From: Micromonospora matsumotoense
Lineage (GTDB): Bacteria > Actinomycetota > Actinomycetes > Mycobacteriales > Micromonosporaceae
Direction of reading: 5' to 3'
DNA: 64,000 bases
Assembly: GCF_900091525.1 (NCBI RefSeq)
Contig: NZ_FMCU01000010.1
Coordinates: 1-64,000 of the forward strand
Numbering within the stretch: position 1 is the first letter of the stretch; each line of letters begins with the position of its first letter. Positions 42,025 to 50,420 of the stretch are shown here, in pieces. The position numbers and the translations under genes were made by a program. A model generated the notes under the pieces. That model saw nothing but the letters and a program-made list of their open reading frames with translations. It had not been told where the DNA came from and ran no database searches.

Positions 42025-43422
42025 TCAACCCACCTCCGCCGCGCGCCGGTCCGGACCGGGCAGGAACCGCAGCTCGGTGTACTCGCCATCGACGCAGCGG
42101 AACAACCGCGCCTCCCGGACGCCGGTGTCGTCGATGCCGACCACCAACTGCTCCAGCGTCGGATAGAGCGGTACCCCGTCGATCAGCGCGTTGCGCCGGT
42201 CCTCGTCACTGAAGTAGGCCCGACCGTTGGGATGCGAGTGGTAGAGCACCACCACCGGATCGTCCCCGTCGAGGTGGTCCTCCAGATAGATCAGGTCGGC
42301 CGGGGGCAGCACGTAGCCGGTGGCGGCGTCGCGCGGGAACCGGACCGGGTCCTGCCGGTGCATCTCGTCGGCCATGTTGCGGGCCTCGTGCACCCGCCCG
42401 CTGGCGTGCACGAACCCGCACGCCTCCCCGGGGTAGGCGATCCGCGCGTGCTCGTAGATCGCGTCGAGGGTCGCCCCGTCGAGTGGGGAGCCGGCATCCG
42501 GGACCGCCGGTGCCGGTGCCGATCTGCCGCCGCTCGCCTTCTTGGTCAGACCGAACGCGGCGAGCATGACCACGGCCAGGACCACCGCCAGGGCCGGCAG
42601 CGCCGAATTCTCCAGCACCGCCGACCCGAACAGGGCCACCACCGGGAAGAGCACGAAGACGTACGACACCAGCACCGCGTCGACGTGCTGGAGCAGGTAG
42701 AAGTAGGCGGCGAAGCCGATCACCGAGCCGACCAGCCCGAGATAGAGCACGCCGGTGAGGGACCGGCCGGAGATCGCGCCGAGATCGGGTCGCTCGACCG
42801 TCACACCGAGGATGACCAGGCCCAGCGCGCCGAGCCCGATCGGCAGGGTCTCCTGGGTGAGCACGTGCACGGTGCCGCCGTAGCGCGCCATCACCGCGTA
42901 GGTCAGGGCGTGCATCACCGCGGCGAGCAGCACGGCGGCCGGCGCGAGGATGCCCCGGGCGCTGATCCCGGCGGTCAGTTGGACGATGCCGACCAGACAG
43001 CCGAGGCCGATCACCACGCCGGCCCACTGCATCCAGCTCACCGAGATCCGCGAGATCAGCACCGAGAAGAGCAACAGGAAGACCACGACCGACGAGAAGA
43101 TCAACGCGGCCAGGCCGGAGCTGATGTGCTGCTCGCCGTAGTTGATCAGGGCGTACGGGACGGCGATGTAGACCACCGCGATGAACGGCACCACCCAGCG
43201 TCGCCCCGGCGGCGGCAGCAACGACACCCCCGGTGCGGCGAGACAGACGGCCAGCAGGAACGGGAAGGCCACCAGGAAGCGCAACCCGGCGGCGGTGATC
43301 GGGGGCAGGGTCTCCACGCTCATCTTCATGCCGTACCAGGTGGTTCCCCAGATCAGGCACACGAGCAGGTAGAGCAGCCCGAGCTGCCACGGGCCGACGC
43401 GCCGGCCGGTGTCGTTCGTCAT
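42025..43422 (-). CDS. DMT (EamA) transporter fused to a JAMM/Mec-like metalloprotease
   Basis: A 465-residue fusion. Residues 1-305 form an EamA transporter with ten helices (GLLYLLVCLIWGTTWYGMKM..., second half GILAPAAVLLAAVMHALTYA). After a short linker, residues 320-465 form an MPN+/JAMM domain: Glu333 in PGEACGFV and HSHP...S..D (His395, His397, Ser405, Asp408), a complete zinc motif. The closest known role is mycobacterial Mec, which releases cysteine from the CysO carrier beside CysM. The helix count puts the JAMM domain in the cytoplasm. ATG 43422 follows AGGAG. It lies between serine acetyltransferase (14 nt upstream) and the cysteine synthase-like gene. No frameshift separates the halves. 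Confidence 0.9.
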   Translation of the reverse strand: MTNDTGRRVGPWQLGLLYLLVCLIWGTTWYGMKMSVETLPPITAAGLRFLVAFPFLLAVCLAAPGVSLLPPPGRRWVVPFIAVVYIAVPYALINYGEQHISSGLAALIFSSVVVFLLLFSVLISRISVSWMQWAGVVIGLGCLVGIVQLTAGISARGILAPAAVLLAAVMHALTYAVMARYGGTVHVLTQETLPIGLGALGLVILGVTVERPDLGAISGRSLTGVLYLGLVGSVIGFAAYFYLLQHVDAVLVSYVFVLFPVVALFGSAVLENSALPALAVVLAVVMLAAFGLTKKASGGRSAPAPAVPDAGSPLDGATLDAIYEHARIAYPGEACGFVHASGRVHEARNMADEMHRQDPVRFPRDAATGYVLPPADLIYLEDHLDGDDPVVVLYHSHPNGRAYFSDEDRRNALIDGVPLYPTLEQLVVGIDDTGVREARLFRCVDGEYTELRFLPGPDRRAAEVG

Positions 43423-43436
43423 GTCATGTCTCCTGG

Positions 43437-44531
43437 TCACGCGAAGCCGAACTCGTCGAGCGCCCGCCACAGTTGCTGGAGGTTGTAGAGGACCGTCTCG
43501 TTCCCGCAGGTGTCGATGATCCGGAGCCGCTCGTCGGTGCCGGGGCGGTTCACCGCGCACCGGACCCGCCGGTCGTCTCGTTCGAGGACCACCACCGGGC
43601 GGTGCTGGCCGGTGCTGGTCACCAGGTCGACCTCGATCGCGGCCAGGCCGGTGCCGTGCACCTCGACCACGCCCTCGCAGACCGGGACGACGCCGAAGAC
43701 CCGGACGTTGCACTCGCCGGAGGTGCCCTGGTACTGGTTGAGCAGCCGCACCCGGCGGTGGCTCGGCACGTCGGTGGTGACGATGATCCCGGGCCCGATC
43801 AGCACGTCGTCCCCGACCGTCACCGCGCCGAGGATGCGGGCGAACGCCCCGACCTCGACCCGGTCGCCGAGCCGGGGGTGCCGCCGGCCGCTGGGGTTGT
43901 CGGCGATGCCCCGGGCGCCGAGCACGACGCCCTGGAGGATGTACGCGTCGTCGCCGATCACCGTGGTCTCGCCGATCACGGTGCCGAGCCCGTGGTCGAT
44001 GATCAGCCGTCTCCCGATCGTGGCGCAGGGGTGGATCTCCACGCCGGTGCGGACCTTGGCGACCTCGGAGACCCGGCGGGCCACGGCGAGCCGGACGTCG
44101 TGGCCCAGCGGGGTGTCCTCGGCCCGGTGGATGGCGTGCGCCACCCGGTAGGCGAGGGTCGCCCGGTAGGCGATGTAGCTGTCCCAGACGTACCGCCACG
44201 AACCGCCGGCGGCCGGGTCCCGGCGGGCCAGCGCGAGCAGGTCCTCCATGGCGTGGGCGCAGATGGTGCGCAGTCGCTGCGGTGCCAGCAGCACCTGGGT
44301 GACCGCCGAGGACGCCTCGGCCTCGGTGATCCGCAGGACCTCCTGACGCAGCAGCGGCCCCAGGGCGTCGGTCGACTCGGGGGCCCCGTCGGCCTCACGG
44401 GGGGATGCGTCGGGGGTCGGCGACGACGGCTTGTCGCCCGGCGGAGGGTTCGGTGTGGAGCCGGCGCGGGGGGCGGGTACGCGCTGCCCCGTGCCGTTCG
44501 AGCCCGCGGTTTCGTGCAACGACGACTCCAT
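43437..44531 (-). CDS. cysE: Serine O-acetyltransferase with extra N- and C-terminal regions
   Basis: A 364-residue acyltransferase that makes O-acetylserine from serine and acetyl-CoA. After a disordered Pro/Ser-rich N-terminus (about 60 residues) comes the helical SAT domain, then left-handed beta-helix repeats with GVEIHPCATIGRRL and the catalytic IIDHGLGTVIGET. An unusual C-terminal domain of about 100 residues follows, ending DEFGFA, not in the Ile that docks CysE into CysK. ATG 44531 follows GGGAGCAGGAG. First gene of the operon; divergent from the MocR gene. Confidence 0.9.
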   Translation of the reverse strand: MESSLHETAGSNGTGQRVPAPRAGSTPNPPPGDKPSSPTPDASPREADGAPESTDALGPLLRQEVLRITEAEASSAVTQVLLAPQRLRTICAHAMEDLLALARRDPAAGGSWRYVWDSYIAYRATLAYRVAHAIHRAEDTPLGHDVRLAVARRVSEVAKVRTGVEIHPCATIGRRLIIDHGLGTVIGETTVIGDDAYILQGVVLGARGIADNPSGRRHPRLGDRVEVGAFARILGAVTVGDDVLIGPGIIVTTDVPSHRRVRLLNQYQGTSGECNVRVFGVVPVCEGVVEVHGTGLAAIEVDLVTSTGQHRPVVVLERDDRRVRCAVNRPGTDERLRIIDTCGNETVLYNLQQLWRALDEFGFA

Positions 44532-44699
44532 GCGGCTCCTGCTCCCCGTTCTGCTTGGAACCGTCTCCTTTGGCGGCTCGAGTGAGGTGACACTCGCTGC
44601 GGCGCCACGATCGGGAAGCTGGCACTGGCCGCCGAGGCGATGCCAGATGGTAGTCACAGCCCCCCGCTAACGTGACGATGGAATATTGCTCAAGTCAGT

Positions 44700-44727
44700 G
44701 GCTGAGGGAAATAGCCAATCCTCAGTC
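44700..44727. promoter_or_regulatory. Inverted repeat in the cysE/MocR divergent promoter
   Basis: GGCTGAGG (44700-44707) and CCTCAGTC (44720-44727) form an inverted pair (7 of 8 positions) 12 bp apart, 16 bp before the MocR start. The surrounding 200 bp are AT-richer than the genes. A likely MocR operator, but also consistent with an RNA hairpin. Confidence 0.5.
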
Positions 44728-44742
44728 CATTGGGGGGAGAGC

Positions 44743-46161
44743 ATGAACGCGGAAGAGTTGGCCGCTCAGCTCGGTGCGTGGAAGCAGGACCAGACCCGGC
44801 TCTACCGGGGGCTGGCCGAGCAGCTGCGGCTGCTGATCCGGCTCGGTTCGCTGCCCCCGGGCAGTGAGCTGCCCCCGGAACGCCGGCTCGCCGTGGAGTT
44901 GGCCGTCAGCCGGACGACCATCGCCCAGGCGTACAGCCTGTTGAAGGACGAGGGCTGGCTGGTCAGCCTCCAGGGCAGCGGCACCCGGGTCGCGCACGCC
45001 CAACCCGCCGTCGCGCCGCCTGCCGACTACGGCGCCGCGGCGAGCGGCTTCATCGCCGACGTGGTCCGCGACCGGGTCCGGGCGGTCGACCTGACGGTCC
45101 CGTCGCCACCGCCCGGCCCGTGGCTGATGACGGCGATGTCCCGGCTGCCCGCCCTGGCCGCCGCGGCGCTGCCCGGCCGGGTGTACGAACCGGCCGGCTA
45201 CCCCGCGCTGCGGGACCGGATCGCCGGCAAGCTGACCACCGACGGCCGGGTCACCGCCGCCGAGGAGGTGATCGTGACCAACGGCGCCACCCAGGCGCTG
45301 TCCCTGCTGGCCGGCGCGTTGACCCGCCGGGGCGACACCGTGCTGGTGGAGGAGTTGACCTGCCCGACCGTGCTGGCGTCCCTGCGTACCGCCGGACTGC
45401 GACTGGTCGTCGTGCCGATCGAGCGGGAGGGCGCCGACCCGCAGGCGGTCGAGGCGGCCGTCCGACGGTACGAACCCTCGTTCATCTACCTCATTCCGAC
45501 CTACCACAACCCGACCGGGTGGACGATGACCGAGCACCGCCGCGCGGCGGTCGCCGCCATCGCCCGCCGGTACGGGGTCCCGCTGGTGGAGGACCTCACC
45601 CTCGCCGACACCCGGATCGACGGTCCGCTACCGCCGCCCCCGATCGCCGCGTACGCCCCCGGCGCGCAGATATACACGGTGGGCAGCCTCAGCAAGGTCT
45701 GCTGGCCGGGCCTGCGGATCGGCTGGCTGGTCGGGCCCCGCCGGGAGCTGCAACGGATCGTGCACCTGCGGGCGATGTACGACCTGGGCTGCCCGCTGCC
45801 CACCCAACTGCTCGCCGTCGAACTCCTCGACGACCTGCCGCAGATCCGCCTCGAACGGCAACGGGAACTGCTCCGCCGCCGCGACACCCTGCTCGCCGCG
45901 CTCGCCGAGCACCTGCCGCAGTGGCGGCACGAGTCACCGCACGGCGGGCTCAGCGTCTGGTGCGCGACCCCCCGCCCCCTGCAACAGCTCAACCACGTCG
46001 CCCAGCGGCACGGCATGCAGTTGATGCTCGGTGCGCACTTCGCCGTGGGGGCCCGCTCCTACCTGGACCATGTCCGCCTCCCCTTCACCCTCGACGAGGG
46101 TGAGCTGGTCGAGGTGGTCAAGCGGCTGGCCGGCTACTGGGTCGAGGCCGGGTGTGGCTAG
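44743..46161 (+). CDS. MocR-type (GntR-aminotransferase fusion) regulator
   Basis: A 472-residue fusion. The N-terminal GntR winged helix (about 10-85; GSELPPERRLAVELAVSRTTIAQAY) is followed by a fold-type I aminotransferase domain with the PLP lysine Lys318 in VGSLSKVCWPGLRIGW. MocR proteins sense PLP or amino-acid aldimines and usually control the divergent gene, here serine acetyltransferase and its operon. ATG 44743 follows GGGGGGAGAG. The AlaX gene begins 39 nt downstream with its own -10 box. Confidence 0.93.
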   Translation: MNAEELAAQLGAWKQDQTRLYRGLAEQLRLLIRLGSLPPGSELPPERRLAVELAVSRTTIAQAYSLLKDEGWLVSLQGSGTRVAHAQPAVAPPADYGAAASGFIADVVRDRVRAVDLTVPSPPPGPWLMTAMSRLPALAAAALPGRVYEPAGYPALRDRIAGKLTTDGRVTAAEEVIVTNGATQALSLLAGALTRRGDTVLVEELTCPTVLASLRTAGLRLVVVPIEREGADPQAVEAAVRRYEPSFIYLIPTYHNPTGWTMTEHRRAAVAAIARRYGVPLVEDLTLADTRIDGPLPPPPIAAYAPGAQIYTVGSLSKVCWPGLRIGWLVGPRRELQRIVHLRAMYDLGCPLPTQLLAVELLDDLPQIRLERQRELLRRRDTLLAALAEHLPQWRHESPHGGLSVWCATPRPLQQLNHVAQRHGMQLMLGAHFAVGARSYLDHVRLPFTLDEGELVEVVKRLAGYWVEAGCG

Positions 46162-46200
46162 GCTCACGGTCCGCGACGATAGGTAGTACGCTGCGCCTCC

Positions 46201-46938
46201 ATGGGCATCTCCCACCACGGACGCACCCAGCGTCTCGACCTCGCCGACCCGTCCCTGCGCGAGTGGACCTGCCGGGTGGTGCACGTCGACCCCGAGCGTG
46301 GCATCGTGCTGGACCGGTCCGCCTTCTATCCCGGCGGCGGCGGTCAGCCACCGGACCACGGCGTCCTGCTGTGGCAGGGGGTGCAGACCCGGATCGTCGG
46401 CACCCACAAGGGCGACGACCTCTACCTGATCCCCGCCGAGGGTGACCCGGTGCCGCCGGTCGGTGCCGAGATCCAGGGCGCGATCGAGGACGAACGCCGG
46501 TTCACGCTGATGCGCACCCACTCCGGGCTGCACGTGCTCTGCGGGGTGGTGTTCCGCGACTTCGGTGCGTTGGTGACCGGCGGCAACATGGAGCCGGGCG
46601 AGGCCCGGATGGACTTCAACCTGCCGCAGCCCCCCGAAGGCTTCAAGGGGCTGCTGGAGGAGGCGGTCAACAAGGAGTTGGCCACCGACCGACGGGTCTC
46701 CGTACGGGTGCTGCCGCGCGACGAGGCGCTGGCCATCCCCGACATCGTGCGTACCCAGACCAACCTCATCCCCCCGGACGAGCAGGAGGTCCGGATCGTC
46801 GACATCGAGGGCCTCGACGTGCAGGCCGACGGCGGCACCCACGTCGCGTCCATCGGGCAGGTCGGGCGGCTCCAGGTCGTCAAGGTGGAGAGCAAGGGCA
46901 AGCAGAACCGTCGGGTCCGCATCCGCCTCGTCGGCTGA
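46201..46938 (+). CDS. alaX: Alanyl-tRNA trans-editing protein (AlaX-like)
   Basis: A 245-residue protein homologous to the editing domain of alanyl-tRNA synthetase. Such free-standing enzymes hydrolyse mischarged Ser- or Gly-tRNA(Ala). HSGLH (His107, His111) is the first half of the zinc site; the second half is DGGTHV with Asp210 in place of the usual Cys and His214. SAFYPGGGGQPPDHG is the family's N-terminal motif. ATG 46201 lies 8 nt after TACGCT (46187-46192) without a ribosome site; leaderless. Being next to a serine-metabolism locus may be meaningful. Confidence 0.9.
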   Translation: MGISHHGRTQRLDLADPSLREWTCRVVHVDPERGIVLDRSAFYPGGGGQPPDHGVLLWQGVQTRIVGTHKGDDLYLIPAEGDPVPPVGAEIQGAIEDERRFTLMRTHSGLHVLCGVVFRDFGALVTGGNMEPGEARMDFNLPQPPEGFKGLLEEAVNKELATDRRVSVRVLPRDEALAIPDIVRTQTNLIPPDEQEVRIVDIEGLDVQADGGTHVASIGQVGRLQVVKVESKGKQNRRVRIRLVG

Positions 46939-47009
46939 CCCGCCGCTCCGGACCGACCCGCCGCTCCGGACCGACCCGCCGCTCCGGACCGACCCGCCGT
47001 TGCGGGTCG
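46937..47009. repeat. 18-bp tandem repeat with terminator-like hairpin
   Basis: GACCCGCCGCTCCGGACC is repeated exactly at 46937, 46955 and 46973, with a partial fourth copy, beginning on the alaX stop codon. The last unit leads into CGACCCGC (46990-46997) pairing with GCGGGTCG (47002-47009). It lies between convergent alaX and xseB. Confidence 0.75.
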
Positions 47010-47033
47010 GCCGGGCCGAGCGCGCAGGGCGGG

Positions 47034-47246
47034 TCAGGCTTCGGCGGTCTGCCGGGCGGCGTCGATTCGGGCCCGCGCGCCGTCGAGGGAGCGTTGACAG
47101 GCGGCGGCGAGCTGCTCGCCCCGTTCCCACAGCGCCAGCGACTCCTCCAACGACGTGCCGCCGGCCTCCAGCCGCTCCACCACCTGGGCCAGCTCGGCGC
47201 GGGCCTGCTCATAGCTGAGCTGCTCGTCGGGCTTCCGGTCGCTCAT
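47034..47246 (-). CDS. xseB: Exodeoxyribonuclease VII small subunit
   Basis: A 70-residue helical protein, the small subunit of exonuclease VII, which degrades single-stranded DNA to oligonucleotides. LSYEQARAELAQVVERLEAGGTSLEESLALWERGE is the typical XseB core. ATG 47246 overlaps the xseA stop as ATGA, so expression is coupled to the large subunit, as expected for an excess of small subunit in the complex. Confidence 0.95.
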   Translation of the reverse strand: MSDRKPDEQLSYEQARAELAQVVERLEAGGTSLEESLALWERGEQLAAACQRSLDGARARIDAARQTAEA

Positions 47247-48469
47247 CTCGTCCTCATCTCCTCGACGGTCGCGGTCAGCTCGCCCTCGGCGAGGCGTACC
47301 CGCAGCGGATCGCCCTGGGCCACCTCGCCGGCCGCCCGGACCACGTGCCCGTCGACCCGCTGCACGATGGCGTAACCCCGGTCCAGGGTGGCGGCGGGGG
47401 AGAGCGCCCGCAGCCGGGCCAGGGTGTGCCGCAGGTCGGCGGTGGCCGCGTCGAGCCGGTGGGTCAGGCTGCGCCCCGCCCGGTCGCGCAACGCGGTCAC
47501 CTCGGCTGCCCGCTGCTCGACCATCACCTGCGGGCGGGCCAGCACCGGCCGGGACCGCAGCAGGGTCAGCCGGTGCGACTCCCGGTCGACCAGGTTGCGG
47601 ACCGCCCGTTCCAGCCGGGACCGGGCCTGGCCGATCAGGCGTACCTCGTCGGCCAGGTCGGGGACGACCCGCTTGGCGGCGTCCGTCGGGGTGGAGGCGC
47701 GGACGTCGGCGACGTAGTCGACCAGCGGGGCGTCCGTCTCGTGGCCGATCGCGCTGACCACCGGGGTACGGCAGGCGAAGACCGCCCGGCACAGCGCCTC
47801 GTCGGAAAAGGGCAGCAGATCCTCGATGCCGCCACCACCCCGGGCCAGGATGATCACGTCGATGGTCTCGTCGGCGTCGAGGACCCGCAGCGCGTCGACG
47901 ATCTGCGACACCGCACCCGGCCCCTGCACCGCCACGTTGACGGTGCGGAACTCCACTGCCGGCCAGCGCCGCCGGGTGTTGGTCAACACGTCCCGCTCGG
48001 CCGCCGACGCCCGACCGGTGATCAGGCCGATCCGCTGCGGCAGGAACGGCGGTCGGCGCTTGCGGGCCCGGTCGAACAGCCCCTCGGCGGCGAGCAGCTT
48101 CTTGAGCTTCTCCAACCGGGCCAGCAGCTCACCCAGCCCGACCTGGCGGATCTCGTCGGCGCGCAGGCTCAGCGTGCCCCGGGCCGCATAGAACTCCGGC
48201 TTGGCGTGCAGCACCACCCGGGCACCCTCGCGCAGCTCCGGAGCCCCGGAGTCGAGGACGTCCCGGTTGGTGGTGACGGTGAGGCTGAGATCGGCCGACG
48301 GGTCGCGCAGGGTGAGGAAGACGGTGCCCGCCCCCGGCCGGCGGCTGATCTGTGCCACCTGCCCGTCCACCCAGACCCAGCCGAGCTTGGCGATCCAGGC
48401 ACCGACCTTCTGGCTGACCACCCGGACCGGCCAGGGCTCCTCGGGGGTGCTGCGCGGGGCGTCGGTCAC
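47243..48469 (-). CDS. xseA: Exodeoxyribonuclease VII large subunit
   Basis: A 408-residue nuclease subunit. The N-terminal OB-fold (WVDGQVAQISRRPGAGTVFLTLRD, about 30-110) precedes the catalytic domain with RIGLITGRASAAERD, ILARGGGGIEDLLPF and SAIGHETDAPLVDYVADVRASTPTDAA. A coiled coil and the C-terminal L--GYAIV segment complete it. GTG 48469 lies 6 nt after TAGGGT (48476-48481 on the minus strand); leaderless. Divergent from ispH. Confidence 0.96.
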   Translation of the reverse strand: MTDAPRSTPEEPWPVRVVSQKVGAWIAKLGWVWVDGQVAQISRRPGAGTVFLTLRDPSADLSLTVTTNRDVLDSGAPELREGARVVLHAKPEFYAARGTLSLRADEIRQVGLGELLARLEKLKKLLAAEGLFDRARKRRPPFLPQRIGLITGRASAAERDVLTNTRRRWPAVEFRTVNVAVQGPGAVSQIVDALRVLDADETIDVIILARGGGGIEDLLPFSDEALCRAVFACRTPVVSAIGHETDAPLVDYVADVRASTPTDAAKRVVPDLADEVRLIGQARSRLERAVRNLVDRESHRLTLLRSRPVLARPQVMVEQRAAEVTALRDRAGRSLTHRLDAATADLRHTLARLRALSPAATLDRGYAIVQRVDGHVVRAAGEVAQGDPLRVRLAEGELTATVEEMRTR

Positions 48470-48602
48470 CCGCCCACCCTACGGTCCACCTCCGACGAAC
48501 CCGGGCAGCCCCGACGGCACCGCCCGACCGGGCCGTCGTGCCCCCGCTGTGGTACGGGTCGCAGCCACTGCCGGTGCGGATGTCGGCACGTACGATGGGT
48601 GG

Positions 48603-49586
48603 GTGACCGAGGCTGAGGCGACCCCCAAGACCGGCAAGCGTGTCCTCCTGGCCAAGCCCCGCGGCTACTGCGCGGGGGTGGACCGGGCGGTGCAGACCGT
48701 CGAGGAGGCGCTGAAGCTCTACGGTGCCCCGATCTACGTCCGCAAGCAGATCGTGCACAACAGGCACGTGGTGCAGACCCTGGAGGCCCAGGGTGCGATC
48801 TTCGTGGAGGAGAACGAGGAGGTGCCGGAGGGCGCCACCGTCATCTTCTCCGCGCACGGCGTCGCCCCCGAGGTCTACGAGCAGGCGAAGGCCCGGTCGC
48901 TCAAGGCGATCGACGCGACCTGCCCGCTGGTGACCAAGGTGCACCAGGAGGCCAAGCGGTTCGCCGCCGAGGACTACGACATCCTGCTGATCGGCCACGA
49001 GGGGCACGAAGAGGTCATCGGCACCGCCGGCGAGGCCCCCGCCCACATCCAGCTGGTCGACGGCCCGGACGACGCCGACAAGATCACCGTGCGGGACCCG
49101 AGCAAGGTCGTCTGGCTCTCCCAGACCACCCTGTCGGTGGACGAGACGCTGGAGACGGTGGCCCGGCTCAAGACCCGGCTGCCGCTGCTCCAGTCGCCGC
49201 CCAGCGACGACATCTGCTACGCCACCTCCAACCGGCAGCACGTGGTCAAGGAGATCGCCGCCGACTGTGACGTGGTGATCGTGGTCGGCTCGCGCAACTC
49301 GTCCAACTCGGTACGCCTGGTGGAGGTGGCCCTGGACGCCGGGGCCCGCGCCGGGCACCTGGTCGACTTCGCCCACGAGATCGACGACGCCTGGCTGACC
49401 GGTGCCGCCACCGTCGGCCTGACCTCCGGCGCGAGCGTGCCGGACGAGCTGGTCCAGGACGTGCTGGCGTACCTGGCCGAGCGGGGTTTCACCGACGTCG
49501 ACGAGGTGGTGACCGCCAACGAGCGGCTGACCTTCTCGCTGCCCCAGGAACTCAAGCGTGACATGAAGGCCGCCGCCCGCGGCTGA
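48603..49586 (+). CDS. ispH: 4-hydroxy-3-methylbut-2-enyl diphosphate reductase
   Basis: A 327-residue iron-sulfur enzyme catalysing the last MEP-pathway step to IPP and DMAPP. The three cluster cysteines are in PRGYCAGVDRAV (Cys23), IDATCPLVTKVH and DDICYATSNRQ; HNRHVV, HGVAPEV and GSRNSSNSVRLVE bind the diphosphate. GTG 48603 lies 6 nt after TACGAT (48591-48596); leaderless. The last 21 bp, including the stop region, are tandemly duplicated just downstream (49570-49611). The product feeds the cis-prenyltransferase at 26314. Confidence 0.97.
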   Translation: MTEAEATPKTGKRVLLAKPRGYCAGVDRAVQTVEEALKLYGAPIYVRKQIVHNRHVVQTLEAQGAIFVEENEEVPEGATVIFSAHGVAPEVYEQAKARSLKAIDATCPLVTKVHQEAKRFAAEDYDILLIGHEGHEEVIGTAGEAPAHIQLVDGPDDADKITVRDPSKVVWLSQTTLSVDETLETVARLKTRLPLLQSPPSDDICYATSNRQHVVKEIAADCDVVIVVGSRNSSNSVRLVEVALDAGARAGHLVDFAHEIDDAWLTGAATVGLTSGASVPDELVQDVLAYLAERGFTDVDEVVTANERLTFSLPQELKRDMKAAARG

Positions 49587-49693
49587 CCCGCCGCCGCCCG
49601 CGGCTGACCCGCCACCCCGGTCGGCGCATCGGGGCGCGCTCTCGCGGATCGATGCCGGTCGCCCGGAACGGAACACGGACGGGGTGCGTCCCA

Positions 49694-50170
49694 ATGGGTA
49701 TGAGAACTCCTCGGATGGCGTTCGTCGTGCTGGCCGCCGGTCTGGCGCTCGCCGGCTGTGGCAGCGGGGACGACACCACCGGCCCGCCGGCCACGCCGAC
49801 CAGCTCCCCGACGACCACCCCATCGGCCACCGTGCCGCCGTCCGTGCCGCCGGCCACGGTGGCCCCGTCGGCGCCATCCATGGGTGCTTCGGTGCCGCCC
49901 GGTGCTTCGGTGCCGCCCGGCGGGCCCAAGCTGCCGTCCGGCGGGCCGAAGGTGCCGCCCGGTGCGGGCGCGACCGAGTTGACCGGCACGGTCGAGTCGG
50001 GGATCGAGCCGGGGTGCCTGCTGCTCGGCGGTCACCAACTGGTCGGTGGCCCCAGGGACGTGCTCGTCGTGGGGGCCCGGGTCAGCGTCACCGGCCGGGC
50101 CCAGCCCGACCTGATGAGCACCTGCCAACAGGGCGTCCCGTTCGTGGTGGAGTCCGCCCGCCGCTCCTGA
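49694..50170 (+). CDS. Lipoprotein with Pro/Ser/Thr-rich stalk
   Basis: A 158-residue lipoprotein. Signal peptide with lipobox LAGC (about residue 19), then a long low-complexity stalk with tandem GASVPPG and GGPKxPxG units (about 50-95), and a small C-terminal domain with two cysteines (CLLLGGH... STCQQGVPFVVE) that might form a disulfide. ATG 49694 or 49700 may be used. No known family. Confidence 0.7.
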   Translation: MGMRTPRMAFVVLAAGLALAGCGSGDDTTGPPATPTSSPTTTPSATVPPSVPPATVAPSAPSMGASVPPGASVPPGGPKLPSGGPKVPPGAGATELTGTVESGIEPGCLLLGGHQLVGGPRDVLVVGARVSVTGRAQPDLMSTCQQGVPFVVESARRS

Positions 50171-50230
50171 TCCGCCCGGACCCCACGCCGACGCCCAACC
50201 CCGACCCCGTGCCCGTGCTCGGCCCCGTGA

Positions 50231-50306
50231 GATCGACGCAATGTCGCCGATATGGCGGTGTCCGGCTGCTCCGAAACCGCTGTTGGGACGATATGGCGAG
50301 CGGGCC
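50231..50306. repeat. Palindromic element, copy 2 (right arm decayed)
   Basis: GATCGACGCAATGTCGCCGA and the following TATGGCGGTGTC (50231-50262) match the left half of the element at 6363-6391 at all but two positions. The right half is degraded (ACCGCT and GATATGGC remain). It lies in a 250-nt gap that otherwise shows only GC-rich filler. Confidence 0.65.
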
Positions 50307-50420
50307 CGGGGTCGACGAACGCGGAGCCGGCGGTCCCGATCGGGGCCGGCGGGCCGGGCGGACCGGGCGGGCCGGGTGAGCAGGTGGGCCGGGTGAGCAG
50401 GTGGAGCGCGTGGGGGTGGG

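Noticed and set aside
41109..44742. CysO/ThiS-type sulfur carrier gene
   Set aside because: Looked for a short frame ending in Gly-Gly near the JAMM and cysteine synthase genes; none is present.
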